From assembly GCF_902488755.1 (NCBI RefSeq), contig NZ_CABTXF010000018.1, positions 1 through 23,026 of the forward strand: DNA of 23,026 nt, read 5' to 3'. Within the stretch, counting starts at the first letter, position 1. Each line of letters starts with the position of its first letter. Below the pieces are notes generated by a model. The model was not told where the DNA came from. It was given only the letters and a program-made list of their open reading frames with translations, and did not search any database. The translations under genes were made by a program, and so were the position numbers. Below, one piece after another: positions 16,297 through 23,026 of the stretch. This stretch comes from an uncultured Murdochiella sp. (GTDB lineage: Bacteria > Bacillota > Clostridia > Tissierellales > Peptoniphilaceae).

Positions 16297-18096
16297 CTAT
16301 CTTGTATACGGTTTTTGTTCTTCCGCAAAACCATATAGTGTATTCTGTGTGTTCTGCATCACTGCTGCCATATCCTCACCACGCAACGACGAAAGACGCG
16401 TAATGGTTCCGTTTAGCGACTCTTTTACTTGTACCAAAAAAGGTTCTTCCTCAGAGGTCGGTTTTGTCGGCAGGTCGGTTTCCAATAACAAGCGATCTGC
16501 CGGTATCTGCTTAACATAGGCGCGACCGCGCTTGGTCTCCAGCATTGCCGGATGCACGGAAAGAAGCCCTCCTATACGGATGAGTCTGGTCAAGTCATCG
16601 CTTGTTCCCCCGAAACGGTGAACGATGGGGAAAACATTCGGCAAAACAAGATGTTCTTCTTCATAGAGATCAAGCAGTGGCGTTAGCGCGCGGACAGCAT
16701 GAAGAGAAAAAACATACGGTACAGCATGGTGCAAAGCTTCTTTCCGTACAAGTCGGAAGATGGTGCGCAATACATTCTGCTGTTCTTCCACAGGCGCGTT
16801 CATCAGACGTTTTTCACTGAAATCAAGTCCCACCTCGCCGATAAAACGCGTTTCGGACAAAGCGTTCGCAAAAAAAGCAAGCTCCTCTTTGTTCTTCTCC
16901 GGCGTAGCCACCCACCAAGGATGAAAACCTAACGACAAAATCGGCATTTGGGAAACATCCGATCCTGCTTTTTCCGCTTCTTCCCTTTCGTGTTTTAATG
17001 CCCAATAAGAAGAAGGCAGAACGGTTTGTGCCACCAAATGAATGTTTTCTTCGCGAAGATGCCTCGCAACAGAATAGCGGCTGTTAGCAGGCAAAAAGTC
17101 CCAATGGGCATGGGTGTCCAACAGATAAGGCGTGGTTTTCAGACAACCGCCATCGACCGGAAAAGAGGGGTCTTGCGTCATCAAGCGTCTTGCTGATTCC
17201 GCCGTCGGCAAAGGCTTCCTTTCGTCTCGACGCGCTTCTCTCTGCCGTTTTTTCGGCGGATTGGGCATTTTCTCCAATCCGGCGAGACGGCATATCACTT
17301 TGCCAGCCATCATCTGCCCCATAATCGGCGGCATGTAGCTCATGGAACCGAGGGTGTCTGCCTTGGTTGGGCGCATTTCGCACGCGCAAGGAATCGACGT
17401 CTGCGATGACGGCGTACTACCCGATGTCTCCGTCAAAGAAGATACCTGTTTCGCCATCGGAAGATCCGCTGCAAAGGACGAGCGCGGAATAATCGGCGTT
17501 TCTGTTGAAAAGATGACCTCTACTTGAGAAAGCCCTCGTTTTCGACATTCTCGACGCATGACTTTGGATAACGGACAATTGAATGTATTCTCCACATAGG
17601 CGAAACGAAGCGCCATGGGATCACGCTTATTTGCTGCGCCCATGGCGGATAAAAGCGGAATCTGTCGACTTGCGCACCATTCGGCGATTTCGAGCTTCTG
17701 CGAAACCGTATCAATGCAATCCAGCACCACGCCCGGCTTGGCAAAAGAATCCAACACATCCGCTGTGTTCTCGCGCGTCAAAAACTGTTTTCGCGCATCG
17801 ACGTCACAGTCTGGATTGATGGCCAGCACCATCTCCCGCATAACTTCCGTTTTTGCACGTCCCACCGTTGATGTAAACGCGATTGCCTGGCGATTGATAT
17901 TACTCTCCTCCACGGTATCTCCGTCTAAAAGCGATAAATGACCGATGCCGCCACGAGCAAGCGCCTCCACACAGGACGAGCCTACGCCGCCCAATCCCAA
18001 GACCAACACGTGTGCATTGCTTAATTTTTGTATTCCCTTATCTTCTAACAGCAGCGCCAAACGTTGCAGGCGCTGTGGAATGCTCGTTTTTGTCAT
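16297..18096 (-). CDS. Fusion: TcdA-like tRNA t6A dehydratase + TatD-family hydrolase
   Basis: A single 599-residue frame with two enzymes. Residues 1-275 are a ThiF/MoeB-fold TcdA: the ATP loop GLGGVGS (34-40), NINRQ near 66-70, CIDTVSQK, and MSYMPPIMG near the end. TcdA cyclises t6A37 of tRNA to ct6A. A linker of ~45 mostly charged residues follows. Residues 325-599 are a TatD metal-dependent hydrolase with ligand motifs DTHAHWD (H329, H331), GEVGLD (E421), H466, H493 and ETDLP (D541). The frame is open to 18252, but the ATG at 18096 with GAGG before it starts the TcdA N-terminus. Both active sites look intact. The TcdA half has a Ser/Thr-rich insertion of ~30 residues near 210-240. Confidence 0.9.
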   Translation of the reverse strand: MTKTSIPQRLQRLALLLEDKGIQKLSNAHVLVLGLGGVGSSCVEALARGGIGHLSLLDGDTVEESNINRQAIAFTSTVGRAKTEVMREMVLAINPDCDVDARKQFLTRENTADVLDSFAKPGVVLDCIDTVSQKLEIAEWCASRQIPLLSAMGAANKRDPMALRFAYVENTFNCPLSKVMRRECRKRGLSQVEVIFSTETPIIPRSSFAADLPMAKQVSSLTETSGSTPSSQTSIPCACEMRPTKADTLGSMSYMPPIMGQMMAGKVICRLAGLEKMPNPPKKRQREARRDERKPLPTAESARRLMTQDPSFPVDGGCLKTTPYLLDTHAHWDFLPANSRYSVARHLREENIHLVAQTVLPSSYWALKHEREEAEKAGSDVSQMPILSLGFHPWWVATPEKNKEELAFFANALSETRFIGEVGLDFSEKRLMNAPVEEQQNVLRTIFRLVRKEALHHAVPYVFSLHAVRALTPLLDLYEEEHLVLPNVFPIVHRFGGTSDDLTRLIRIGGLLSVHPAMLETKRGRAYVKQIPADRLLLETDLPTKPTSEEEPFLVQVKESLNGTITRLSSLRGEDMAAVMQNTQNTLYGFAEEQKPYTR

Positions 18097-18205
18097 GTAA
18101 GCCTCTTGATTTCCTTTCGGACGGTGGGATTCGCGCACGATAACGATAGCACAGGAGTCCTGACGGCAGCGGACTCGCGCGCCCCTGGCTAATGCGTTTT
18201 TTCGA

Positions 18206-18433
18206 TCAACGCTTTCGCCCCGGAATAATGAGCAACAACAGCATGGCACCAATCACCGACGGTACAACTGCCATATCCGCAACTTGCGGTCCCCAAGAAC
18301 CGAATAATGCCTGTCCAATGGATGCGCCAATCAAGCCGACAAGCACATTCATCAGGCAGCCCAGTTTCTTATGATTCATAATGCGCGCGGCAACCGCACC
18401 GATTAGCGAGCCGACAATAATACTGGCTATCAT
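18206..18433 (-). CDS. GlsB/YeaQ/YmgE family small membrane protein
   Basis: A 75-residue hydrophobic protein with about three membrane segments and the glycine-rich pattern of the transglycosylase-associated (GlsB/YeaQ/YmgE) stress proteins: GSLIGAVAARI at the start, LGCLMNVLVGLIGASIG in the middle and a basic IPGRKR end. The role is unclear; homologs are linked to general or envelope stress. The start ATG overlaps the stop of the preceding fusion gene as ATGA, with GAGGTAAGGGGG as ribosome site, so the two are translationally coupled. Confidence 0.87.
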   Translation of the reverse strand: MIASIIVGSLIGAVAARIMNHKKLGCLMNVLVGLIGASIGQALFGSWGPQVADMAVVPSVIGAMLLLLIIPGRKR

Positions 18434-19185
18434 TCTAACACCAACCCCCTTACCTCTGAGACCGACTCAACATAGAGAATCCCTGTGCCGGGACGATCCA
18501 ACGATAATGCCTCTTCCAAAGCAAGAATTACGCTATTTGCCACATCCTCCGGAGCAAGAATCAGCAGTAATTCCTTTTCCGGCTCAATTTCGATGCCGAA
18601 GAGTTTTTCTGATACCTGCGCGCCCGTCCCACGGCCGTGGAGGATGGTTCCCCCTTTCGCTCCGGCATTGCGAGCAATCGCCATAAAATCCCCTGATGAA
18701 AAAAGCGAAAGGAAAAGAATCAATCCATACGCTCCGGCAAAAATATAGCGTACACGAATTGTATGGAGGATGCGCAGCATACTCACTGTCATCATAACGC
18801 CAATTCCGATCGAAACAGCTATCACCAATATCCATCGGTTCAATAGACCGCTTGTTACGGCATCCACCTGTTTCGCAAGAATGTGTAAATCCGGTTCCGC
18901 AAAGGAAATGAAAAACCCCAAAATAAGACTTGCCGTTATCACGATGGGATAACTTCCGGTGTGTGTAATGGCTCTACCGGCAAACTGACCAATCGGTTCA
19001 AGTCCCTCCTCTATGCCGAAAAGAAATACCGTAAGACCCAAAACAACCAGCACCGCTCCCAACAAAAAAGCAATCAATAGGTTTGTCGGTAAAGGTGCTA
19101 TTGTGAAATGAAGCACCAAGACGATGAGCACAATCGGTATCACCGAGAGCAGCACTTCCTTTACCTTACCCCATAAAATAGTCAA
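18430..19185 (-). CDS. DUF1538 membrane domain fused to an N-truncated P-II-like domain
   Basis: A 251-residue protein. Residues 1-~168 match one half of a DUF1538 membrane protein: several hydrophobic segments and the signatures FGIEEGLEPIG, FISFAEPDL and MLRIL. From ~171 the sequence is a nitrogen-regulatory P-II-like domain: NAGAKGGTILHGRGTG, FGIEIEPEKELLLIL and the final GILYVESV strand. The first beta strand and most of the first helix of P-II are missing, and the last third expected of DUF1538 is also missing, so the join near 18654-18690 looks like a deletion fusion. The start is TTG at 19185 with GAGG seven bases upstream; an ATG at 19189 is out of frame. Coupled to the GlsB-type gene. 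Confidence 0.8.
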   Translation of the reverse strand: MTILWGKVKEVLLSVIPIVLIVLVLHFTIAPLPTNLLIAFLLGAVLVVLGLTVFLFGIEEGLEPIGQFAGRAITHTGSYPIVITASLILGFFISFAEPDLHILAKQVDAVTSGLLNRWILVIAVSIGIGVMMTVSMLRILHTIRVRYIFAGAYGLILFLSLFSSGDFMAIARNAGAKGGTILHGRGTGAQVSEKLFGIEIEPEKELLLILAPEDVANSVILALEEALSLDRPGTGILYVESVSEVRGLVLE

Positions 19186-19288
19186 CCATCTACCTCATCT
19201 TCTTTTGCGCATGCAAGCTGTCTCGCATACGTCCGCTCCACGTCCGCCTTTTTTCATGAACAGGCGCTTTTGTCAAACGACATCGGCA

Positions 19289-20116
19289 TCATTTGTCCGA
19301 AAAGCCCAAGCCATACACCGTTCCCAGCGCTGTCGGATAGCTCATCTCCGGATCGTCGTGCGTTACCGTGCCATCAAACCAAATCTGCGCGCTCTGCCCT
19401 TTCCACTCGTCCGCCGATTTGCTTTGAATACGGTCAAACGTGATCAATTTTTCATTCTGATAAAAATTGGTCGCCTTTCCGATAACCACCGCAATCGGCT
19501 TTCCTGCGGGTGAAAGTGTTTTTTGTAGATGCATAAAGCGATCCGGCACTTCCGAAACGTCCACCAACAGTTGTATTTCCTCCGTATCCGGCAGGACTTC
19601 CGCTTCACGCACCTTGGCGGTAAACGTAGCAACGCCATCCGGAATGGACGTAACATCCACCTTTTCATCCGTAAAGAGAATCCATTTGTCGTTCTCTTTC
19701 ACCGAGACGGCGGTTTCATTCCAGCGCTGATACTCCATGCCCGTACCGAAGTTGGACTCGCCATCCTTGGTCGGTTTCTCTTTCTCTCCCACACTTGTCG
19801 TGATCTTCCCGTCGGCGGTACCGCAGGTCACCCCGCTGTTAACAAAGCCTGTATCGCAATAGCACTTTCCGTCAATTTGCACCATGCGGGGAACGTCTTC
19901 GGAAGGATTCTCGCCGATCGGCTTACTCTCTGAACGATTCTCTTCTGTTCCGAAGGCACTCTCTTGTTGGGCACCGTTGGAAGACAGCTTGTTCACGATG
20001 CTGCTGTTCCCCACCTCGTCGGAGGATTTTCCCGCTCCGCTTGGCGCATGGCAGGCACAGAACAGAATCGCTCCCAGGAGCAAACCGGTCGTAACCATTT
20101 GTTTTTTCGTGTTCAT
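19289..20116 (-). CDS. Putative lipoprotein with DUF3221-like C-terminus
   Basis: A 275-residue secreted protein. Residues 1-22 read as a lipoprotein signal (two Lys, a hydrophobic stretch, then FCAC with lipidation probably on Cys22). A low-complexity Ser/Gly/Asn-rich linker follows to ~80. The next block, with YCDTGFVNSG, TCGTADGKITTSV and ESNFGTGMEYQ, resembles a domain common in Bacillota lipoproteins. The C-terminal ~100 residues (from KVREAEVLPD) look like a small beta domain of the DUF3221/YobA type. The open frame reaches 20173, but AAGGAGG lies before the ATG at 20116. Function unknown. No terminator is seen in the 103 bases after the stop. Confidence 0.72.
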   Translation of the reverse strand: MNTKKQMVTTGLLLGAILFCACHAPSGAGKSSDEVGNSSIVNKLSSNGAQQESAFGTEENRSESKPIGENPSEDVPRMVQIDGKCYCDTGFVNSGVTCGTADGKITTSVGEKEKPTKDGESNFGTGMEYQRWNETAVSVKENDKWILFTDEKVDVTSIPDGVATFTAKVREAEVLPDTEEIQLLVDVSEVPDRFMHLQKTLSPAGKPIAVVIGKATNFYQNEKLITFDRIQSKSADEWKGQSAQIWFDGTVTHDDPEMSYPTALGTVYGLGFSDK

Positions 20117-20233
20117 TCCATCCTCCTTTCTATTTCTTCCGTTTCTATTATAACCAATCGGGGCTGTTTCCACACAGCCCCGAACCGATTGCCCCTTCGC
20201 GCCCGGGGCAATTTCCTGTAAAAGGCGAACCGT
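20117..20233 (-). promoter_or_regulatory. Two intergenic hairpins between permease and lipoprotein genes
   Basis: Two inverted repeats lie in the 117-base gap: TTGCCCC/GGGGCAA (20189-20195/20205-20211) and CGGGGCTGT/ACAGCCCCG (20159-20167/20174-20182, loop of six). Neither is followed by a clear T-run on the minus strand, so they may be weak terminators, processing sites or attenuators. A TATAAT (20152-20147) follows the second stem on the minus strand but has no good -35. Confidence 0.4.
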
Positions 20234-20977
20234 CTACCGCTTACGCAATTGCAAACGGTATAGACCGATCCAGCTGAACAAACTCAACACAGCAAAGATT
20301 CCGGCTTCGAAAAGAAGCATATGACTCGTTTTCTCGGCCAGCCACGGTATGAGGCGGCGGAAAACGTCAATAATATAGCTCACCAACGCATTCCCCGAAT
20401 CGACTCCTCCAAAAATGGTTAGGACGGATTGGACGAGCAAGGTAATGACAAAATAGACGATGATCCAAAATAAAACAATTTGCAGAGGTTTCATACGATA
20501 GTGTAAAAGCCCCAACAGCATCGTTACCGTCGCCATAAGGAGAAAGAGCATCAATACGACCGCAATCGTTCCCCACTTTACGCCATCTTGATAGAGAGGA
20601 AACACCATAATGTCTTTCGGGTTCCCCGCAAAAGCTTTCAACGCGAACGTGAACACAGGAACCAAAATCAGAATCAAAATAAATGCGCCAAAGGCAAAGG
20701 CAATATAGCCCAGGTAGACACCCCAAGCTCTTGCCGAAGCGGAAAGACTGTTCTGAAAGGTGAAGTCCATTTTTCTATTAAATGTAAACAAGCATACCCC
20801 CATAAACATCAGCAAAATCGACATATCCAGACCGGAAACACGGGGTTGAACGTTGTTGTTGAACAAGCTCGTGAGTAGGGAGAGAAAAATCCCTATGCCT
20901 AACAGCCCCATCACCACAAAAAGCAGTGTCTTACAATTTTCCCAAACAATATATTTTCCTGTCGCTTGCAGTCTCAT
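20234..20977 (-). CDS. ABC-2 type membrane permease
   Basis: A 247-residue integral membrane protein with about six hydrophobic segments (roughly 15-37, 50-65, 85-115, 135-160, 165-190, 220-240), typical of ABC-2/YtrC-like permeases. It should pair with the ATPase encoded 16 bases upstream in a GntR-ATPase-permease operon of the type found in Bacillus ytr clusters, which respond to envelope stress or antibiotics. The substrate is unknown. The start ATG at 20977 is preceded by a run of nine Gs, which serves as or disrupts the ribosome site. Confidence 0.82.
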   Translation of the reverse strand: MRLQATGKYIVWENCKTLLFVVMGLLGIGIFLSLLTSLFNNNVQPRVSGLDMSILLMFMGVCLFTFNRKMDFTFQNSLSASARAWGVYLGYIAFAFGAFILILILVPVFTFALKAFAGNPKDIMVFPLYQDGVKWGTIAVVLMLFLLMATVTMLLGLLHYRMKPLQIVLFWIIVYFVITLLVQSVLTIFGGVDSGNALVSYIIDVFRRLIPWLAEKTSHMLLFEAGIFAVLSLFSWIGLYRLQLRKR

Positions 20978-20993
20978 GCTACCCCCCCCCTAT
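20978..20993 (-). promoter_or_regulatory. Unusual ribosome-binding site: run of nine Gs
   Basis: On the minus strand the permease ATG is preceded by GGGGGGGGG (20990-20982) and then TAGC. No other Shine-Dalgarno sequence lies in the 16-base gap after the ATPase stop. A mononucleotide run here could change SD spacing by slippage. Confidence 0.6.
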
Positions 20994-21926
20994 TCATCGC
21001 TGTTCATCTTTTTTGATCCGACCAAAAAAGGATCGCTTTTGGCTCGTATTCTTCGCTACGGTGTCCGGATGCTCTTTTGTCAGTGCGATAAAGAGGCGCT
21101 GCAAATCCACGTTTTGCACCGAAATTCCGAGAGAAGCCGTGCTGAGCGCCGCCCAGGCATCGCTTTCTACGACCCACTGTGCCATCGCGCCCACTTCTTG
21201 CTTTTGAACGACGGTCATTTCCGGGTGAGCCTGCACAAGATTCTGAACCTGCTCTGTCGTTGCGGTGAGCAAACGATACTTCTCCATCAAGGCATCCAGC
21301 TCTTCCTGAATGAGAATCTTACCCTTCTGAATAAAAATGACCTCCTGTAGAAGCGGCGCCAATTCCGAAATCAGATGGGACGAGAGCACGATACAGCTCT
21401 GTGTCTCGGCAAATACGGACAGCACATTCTCATAAAACATCTCACGATTGACCGCATCATGACCCAACGTCGGCTCATCTAAAAAGAGATATTCCGCTCC
21501 GCTGCGCAACGCGACCACGGACTTAAAAAGGGAACTATTTCCGGTAGAAAGTTTATCAAAGCGACTTTCTGGAGAAAGACCGAAGCGATCCAGATCTGCC
21601 AGTGCCTCGTTCAGAGCAAAACCCGGATAAAACGTGGCCGTATTTTTGAGAATATCTTTCAGTTTTTTTGCCGGGAAGAGATTGTCCGGACCTACCATGT
21701 AGATTTTTCGCAACGCGCGGTCATTGCCCGGTTTCTCGCCGTCAATGGTAAAGGAACCATCCGTCGGTTGCATACGACCATTCAAAATATTTAATAATGT
21801 AGATTTTCCTGCACCGTTTCGCCCCAAAAGACCGTAGATTTTCCCTTTTTCCAAATGTGCATTGACGTGATCCAACGCCGTCAATTTTCCGAAACGCTTG
21901 GATAACCCGCTTACTTCTAAGCCCAT
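20994..21926 (-). CDS. ABC transporter ATP-binding protein (YtrB-like)
   Basis: A 310-residue ATPase. Walker A GRNGAGKS is at residues 35-42, Walker B is in LFLDEPTLGHD, and the switch His is in SSHL. The signature is degenerate (LSTGNSSL in place of LSGGQ), as is common in this GntR-associated subgroup. About 100 residues after the ATPase core form a C-terminal extension ending in a basic tail. The frame is open to 21953, but GGAGG lies before the ATG at 21926 and the protein then starts on the first strand. It drives the ABC-2 permease encoded next. Confidence 0.9.
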   Translation of the reverse strand: MGLEVSGLSKRFGKLTALDHVNAHLEKGKIYGLLGRNGAGKSTLLNILNGRMQPTDGSFTIDGEKPGNDRALRKIYMVGPDNLFPAKKLKDILKNTATFYPGFALNEALADLDRFGLSPESRFDKLSTGNSSLFKSVVALRSGAEYLFLDEPTLGHDAVNREMFYENVLSVFAETQSCIVLSSHLISELAPLLQEVIFIQKGKILIQEELDALMEKYRLLTATTEQVQNLVQAHPEMTVVQKQEVGAMAQWVVESDAWAALSTASLGISVQNVDLQRLFIALTKEHPDTVAKNTSQKRSFFGRIKKDEQR

Positions 21927-21949
21927 CGTCGTTTTCCTCCTATCCGTTG

Positions 21950-22315
21950 TCATTCGTAATCGTTATGTAGCCAGGCAATCACCTCTTCGGTGGAAATGCC
22001 GAGCCGTTTGGCTTCCTTTTGCAAGGGATGAACGAAATGTTCTCGAAATTCAGCCAAGCGCTTTTGACGAATCCGATCCACACCGCCTTCTGCTACAAAT
22101 ACGCCCAACCCTCTTTTTTTGTAAAGAATGCCTTCATCAACCAGAAGATTAACCCCCTTTAATGCTGTCGCCGGGTTGATGCGATAGCCGACGCTTAATT
22201 CCGTCGTGGACGGAATTTGGTCGCCTTCTTTGTATGCCCCGGTTAAAATGGCGTTTTCCAATCCCTCGCTGATTTGTTGAAACAGAGGAACACCATTGGT
22301 TTCATCAAGGTACAT
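21950..22315 (-). CDS. GntR-family repressor, YtrA subfamily
   Basis: A 121-residue regulator. Residues ~5-75 are a GntR winged helix (PLFQQISEGLENAI, QIPSTTELSVGYRINPATA, GVFVAE). Only a short helical tail follows, which is the YtrA subfamily pattern with no FCD or UTRA ligand domain. GntR proteins of this type repress their own ABC operon. GAAAGGAGG precedes the ATG at 22315. It is the first gene of the operon, with a consensus promoter and a perfect operator-like repeat just upstream. Confidence 0.92.
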   Translation of the reverse strand: MYLDETNGVPLFQQISEGLENAILTGAYKEGDQIPSTTELSVGYRINPATALKGVNLLVDEGILYKKRGLGVFVAEGGVDRIRQKRLAEFREHFVHPLQKEAKRLGISTEEVIAWLHNDYE

Positions 22316-22341
22316 TCTTTCCTCCTTTCTGTTCTTAATTG

Positions 22342-22363
22342 GTTAGTTACTCAAGTAACTAAC
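22342..22363 (-). promoter_or_regulatory. Perfect inverted-repeat operator upstream of the GntR gene
   Basis: GTTAGTTACT (22342-22351), spacer CA, AGTAACTAAC (22354-22363): two 10-base arms without mismatch. It lies just downstream of the -10 element, over the expected transcription start, so binding of the encoded GntR protein there would block transcription. The repressor assignment is inference from position. Confidence 0.8.
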
Positions 22364-22372
22364 TATGTGTCT

Positions 22373-22401
22373 AATATACAGCCGATTAACCACGCTGTCA
22401 A
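22373..22401 (-). promoter_or_regulatory. Promoter of the GntR-ABC operon
   Basis: On the minus strand a perfect TTGACA (22401-22396), a 17-base spacer and TATATT (22378-22373). Near-consensus sigma-A promoter, about 60 bases before the GntR start. Confidence 0.85.
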
Positions 22402-22515
22402 GAGAATATTGTCTCTGTCCTACTTTATATGGCTCAAAAAAAGCCCCTTAGTCAGATGTCTATCGAAAAAGGAATCCAACTAATCACGCTCTTTCTACAT
22501 ATGCGCCATTCCCAC

Positions 22516-22552
22516 AAAAAAACAAGCCCGGAGCATTCGCCCCGGACTTGTT
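22516..22552 (-). terminator. Rho-independent terminator of tuf
   Basis: On the minus strand AACAAGTCCGG and its near-complement CCGGGCTTGTT (one G-T wobble) flank a short loop, followed by a T-tract (22522-22516, six to seven Ts). It lies about 45 bases after the tuf stop codon. Confidence 0.9.
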
Positions 22553-22598
22553 TACACAGCTACTTATGTTAACTGCGTTTTTATATTGTATTCTTCGA

Positions 22599-23026
22599 TT
22601 ACTCGATGACTTTGGAAACAACACCAGATGCCACCGTGCGGCCGCCTTCACGGACAGCGAAACGGAGACCTTCCTCAATCGCGATCGGCGAGATGAGGGT
22701 GATGGTGAAGGTAGCGTTGTCACCAGGCATAACCATTTCGGTGCCTTCCGGCAGCTGGATGTCGCCCGTAACGTCGGTCGTGCGGAAGAAGAACTGCGGA
22801 CGATAGCCCGAGAAGAACGGGGTATGACGACCACCTTCATCCTTGGTCAACACATAGACCTGACCTTCAAACTTGGTGTGCGGATGAATCGAGTTCTTGG
22901 CAGCCAAAACCTGTCCACGCTCGATTTCATTGCGCTGAACACCACGCAGCAAAGCACCGATATTATCACCGGCTTCTGCCTGATCCAATTGCTTGTGGAA
23001 ACTTTCCACACCGGTAACGACAACAC
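22599..23026 (-). CDS. tuf: Elongation factor Tu, C-terminal part (gene runs off the window)
   Basis: The last ~142 residues of EF-Tu, covering the end of domain 2 and domain 3. Recognisable blocks are GALLRGVQRNEIERGQVLA, YRPQFFFRTTDVTG, MVMPGDN and the final REGGRTVASGVVSKV. EF-Tu delivers aminoacyl-tRNA to the ribosome. The stop TAA is at 22601-22599; the 5' two thirds lie beyond the right edge. Sequence is strongly conserved with Bacillota EF-Tu, and no disruption is seen. Confidence 0.98.
   Translation of the reverse strand, partial: VVVTGVESFHKQLDQAEAGDNIGALLRGVQRNEIERGQVLAAKNSIHPHTKFEGQVYVLTKDEGGRHTPFFSGYRPQFFFRTTDVTGDIQLPEGTEMVMPGDNATFTITLISPIAIEEGLRFAVREGGRTVASGVVSKVIE

Noticed and set aside
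16297..18096. Two separate genes tcdA and tatD
   Set aside because: No stop codon or internal start with a ribosome site was found in the linker; the frame runs unbroken through both domains.
19248..19276. Possible promoter for the DUF1538 fusion from a perfect TTGACA at 19276-19271 (minus)
   Set aside because: At spacings of 16-18 bases the -10 position is only AAAAAA or AAAAAG, so no usable -10 is present.
22484..22840. 118-codon minus-strand ORF rich in Arg and Ser near the right end
   Set aside because: It is a shadow of tuf in another frame, and its 3' part crosses the tuf terminator.

Overview
The window looks like chromosomal DNA of an anaerobic, low-to-mid GC member of the Bacillota (Clostridia/Tissierellia-like). 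The signs are a short clostridial/Megasphaera-type flavodoxin, strong AGGAG-type ribosome sites, a three-gene GlpA-like/FAD-oxidoreductase/DUF1667 cassette, a TatD-associated radical SAM protein, a YtrA-type GntR/ABC operon and a Firmicutes-like EF-Tu C-terminus. I would not name a genus. No tRNA, rRNA, insertion sequence, prophage or CRISPR array was found.

Left block (1-8127): a monocistronic flavodoxin with a terminator; a DJ-1/PfpI-family gene on the minus strand; then, from a divergent intergenic region with a good promoter on each strand, a probable plus-strand operon. It encodes a D-amino-acid transaminase (PLP enzyme), a GlpA-like FAD/[2Fe-2S] oxidoreductase, an NAD/FAD oxidoreductase, a DUF1667 protein, an alpha/beta hydrolase, and PdxS and PdxT, which together make PLP. 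The PdxT glutaminase carries a roughly 70-residue insertion that contains tandem repeats.

Middle (8128-9040): about 0.9 kb without a credible gene. It holds a probable terminator, three 54-bp repeats and nine 41-bp repeats, each repeat built around its own inverted repeat, and finally the terminator of the convergent operon.

Centre-right (9041-19185, minus strand): a long run of co-oriented genes. In transcription order these are a DUF1538 membrane domain fused to a truncated P-II-like domain, a GlsB/YeaQ-type small membrane protein, a TcdA (tRNA t6A dehydratase)-TatD hydrolase fusion, an ABC exporter, a short-chain dehydrogenase, a TatD-associated radical SAM protein, a DUF2974 hydrolase, and TldD and TldE. 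The gaps from tcdA-tatD onward are 75 bp or less and one terminator lies at the end, so 18096-8983 may be one transcript.

Right end (19289-23026, minus strand): a lipoprotein gene, an ABC-2 permease, its ATPase and a YtrA-type GntR repressor. The repressor gene has a consensus promoter overlapped by a perfect inverted-repeat operator. Last comes the 3' end of tuf (EF-Tu) with its terminator.

The most unusual items are the DUF1538/P-II chimera, the TcdA-TatD fusion with a TatD-linked radical SAM gene in the same run, the repeat-bearing PdxT insertion, and the two neighbouring hairpin repeat arrays.
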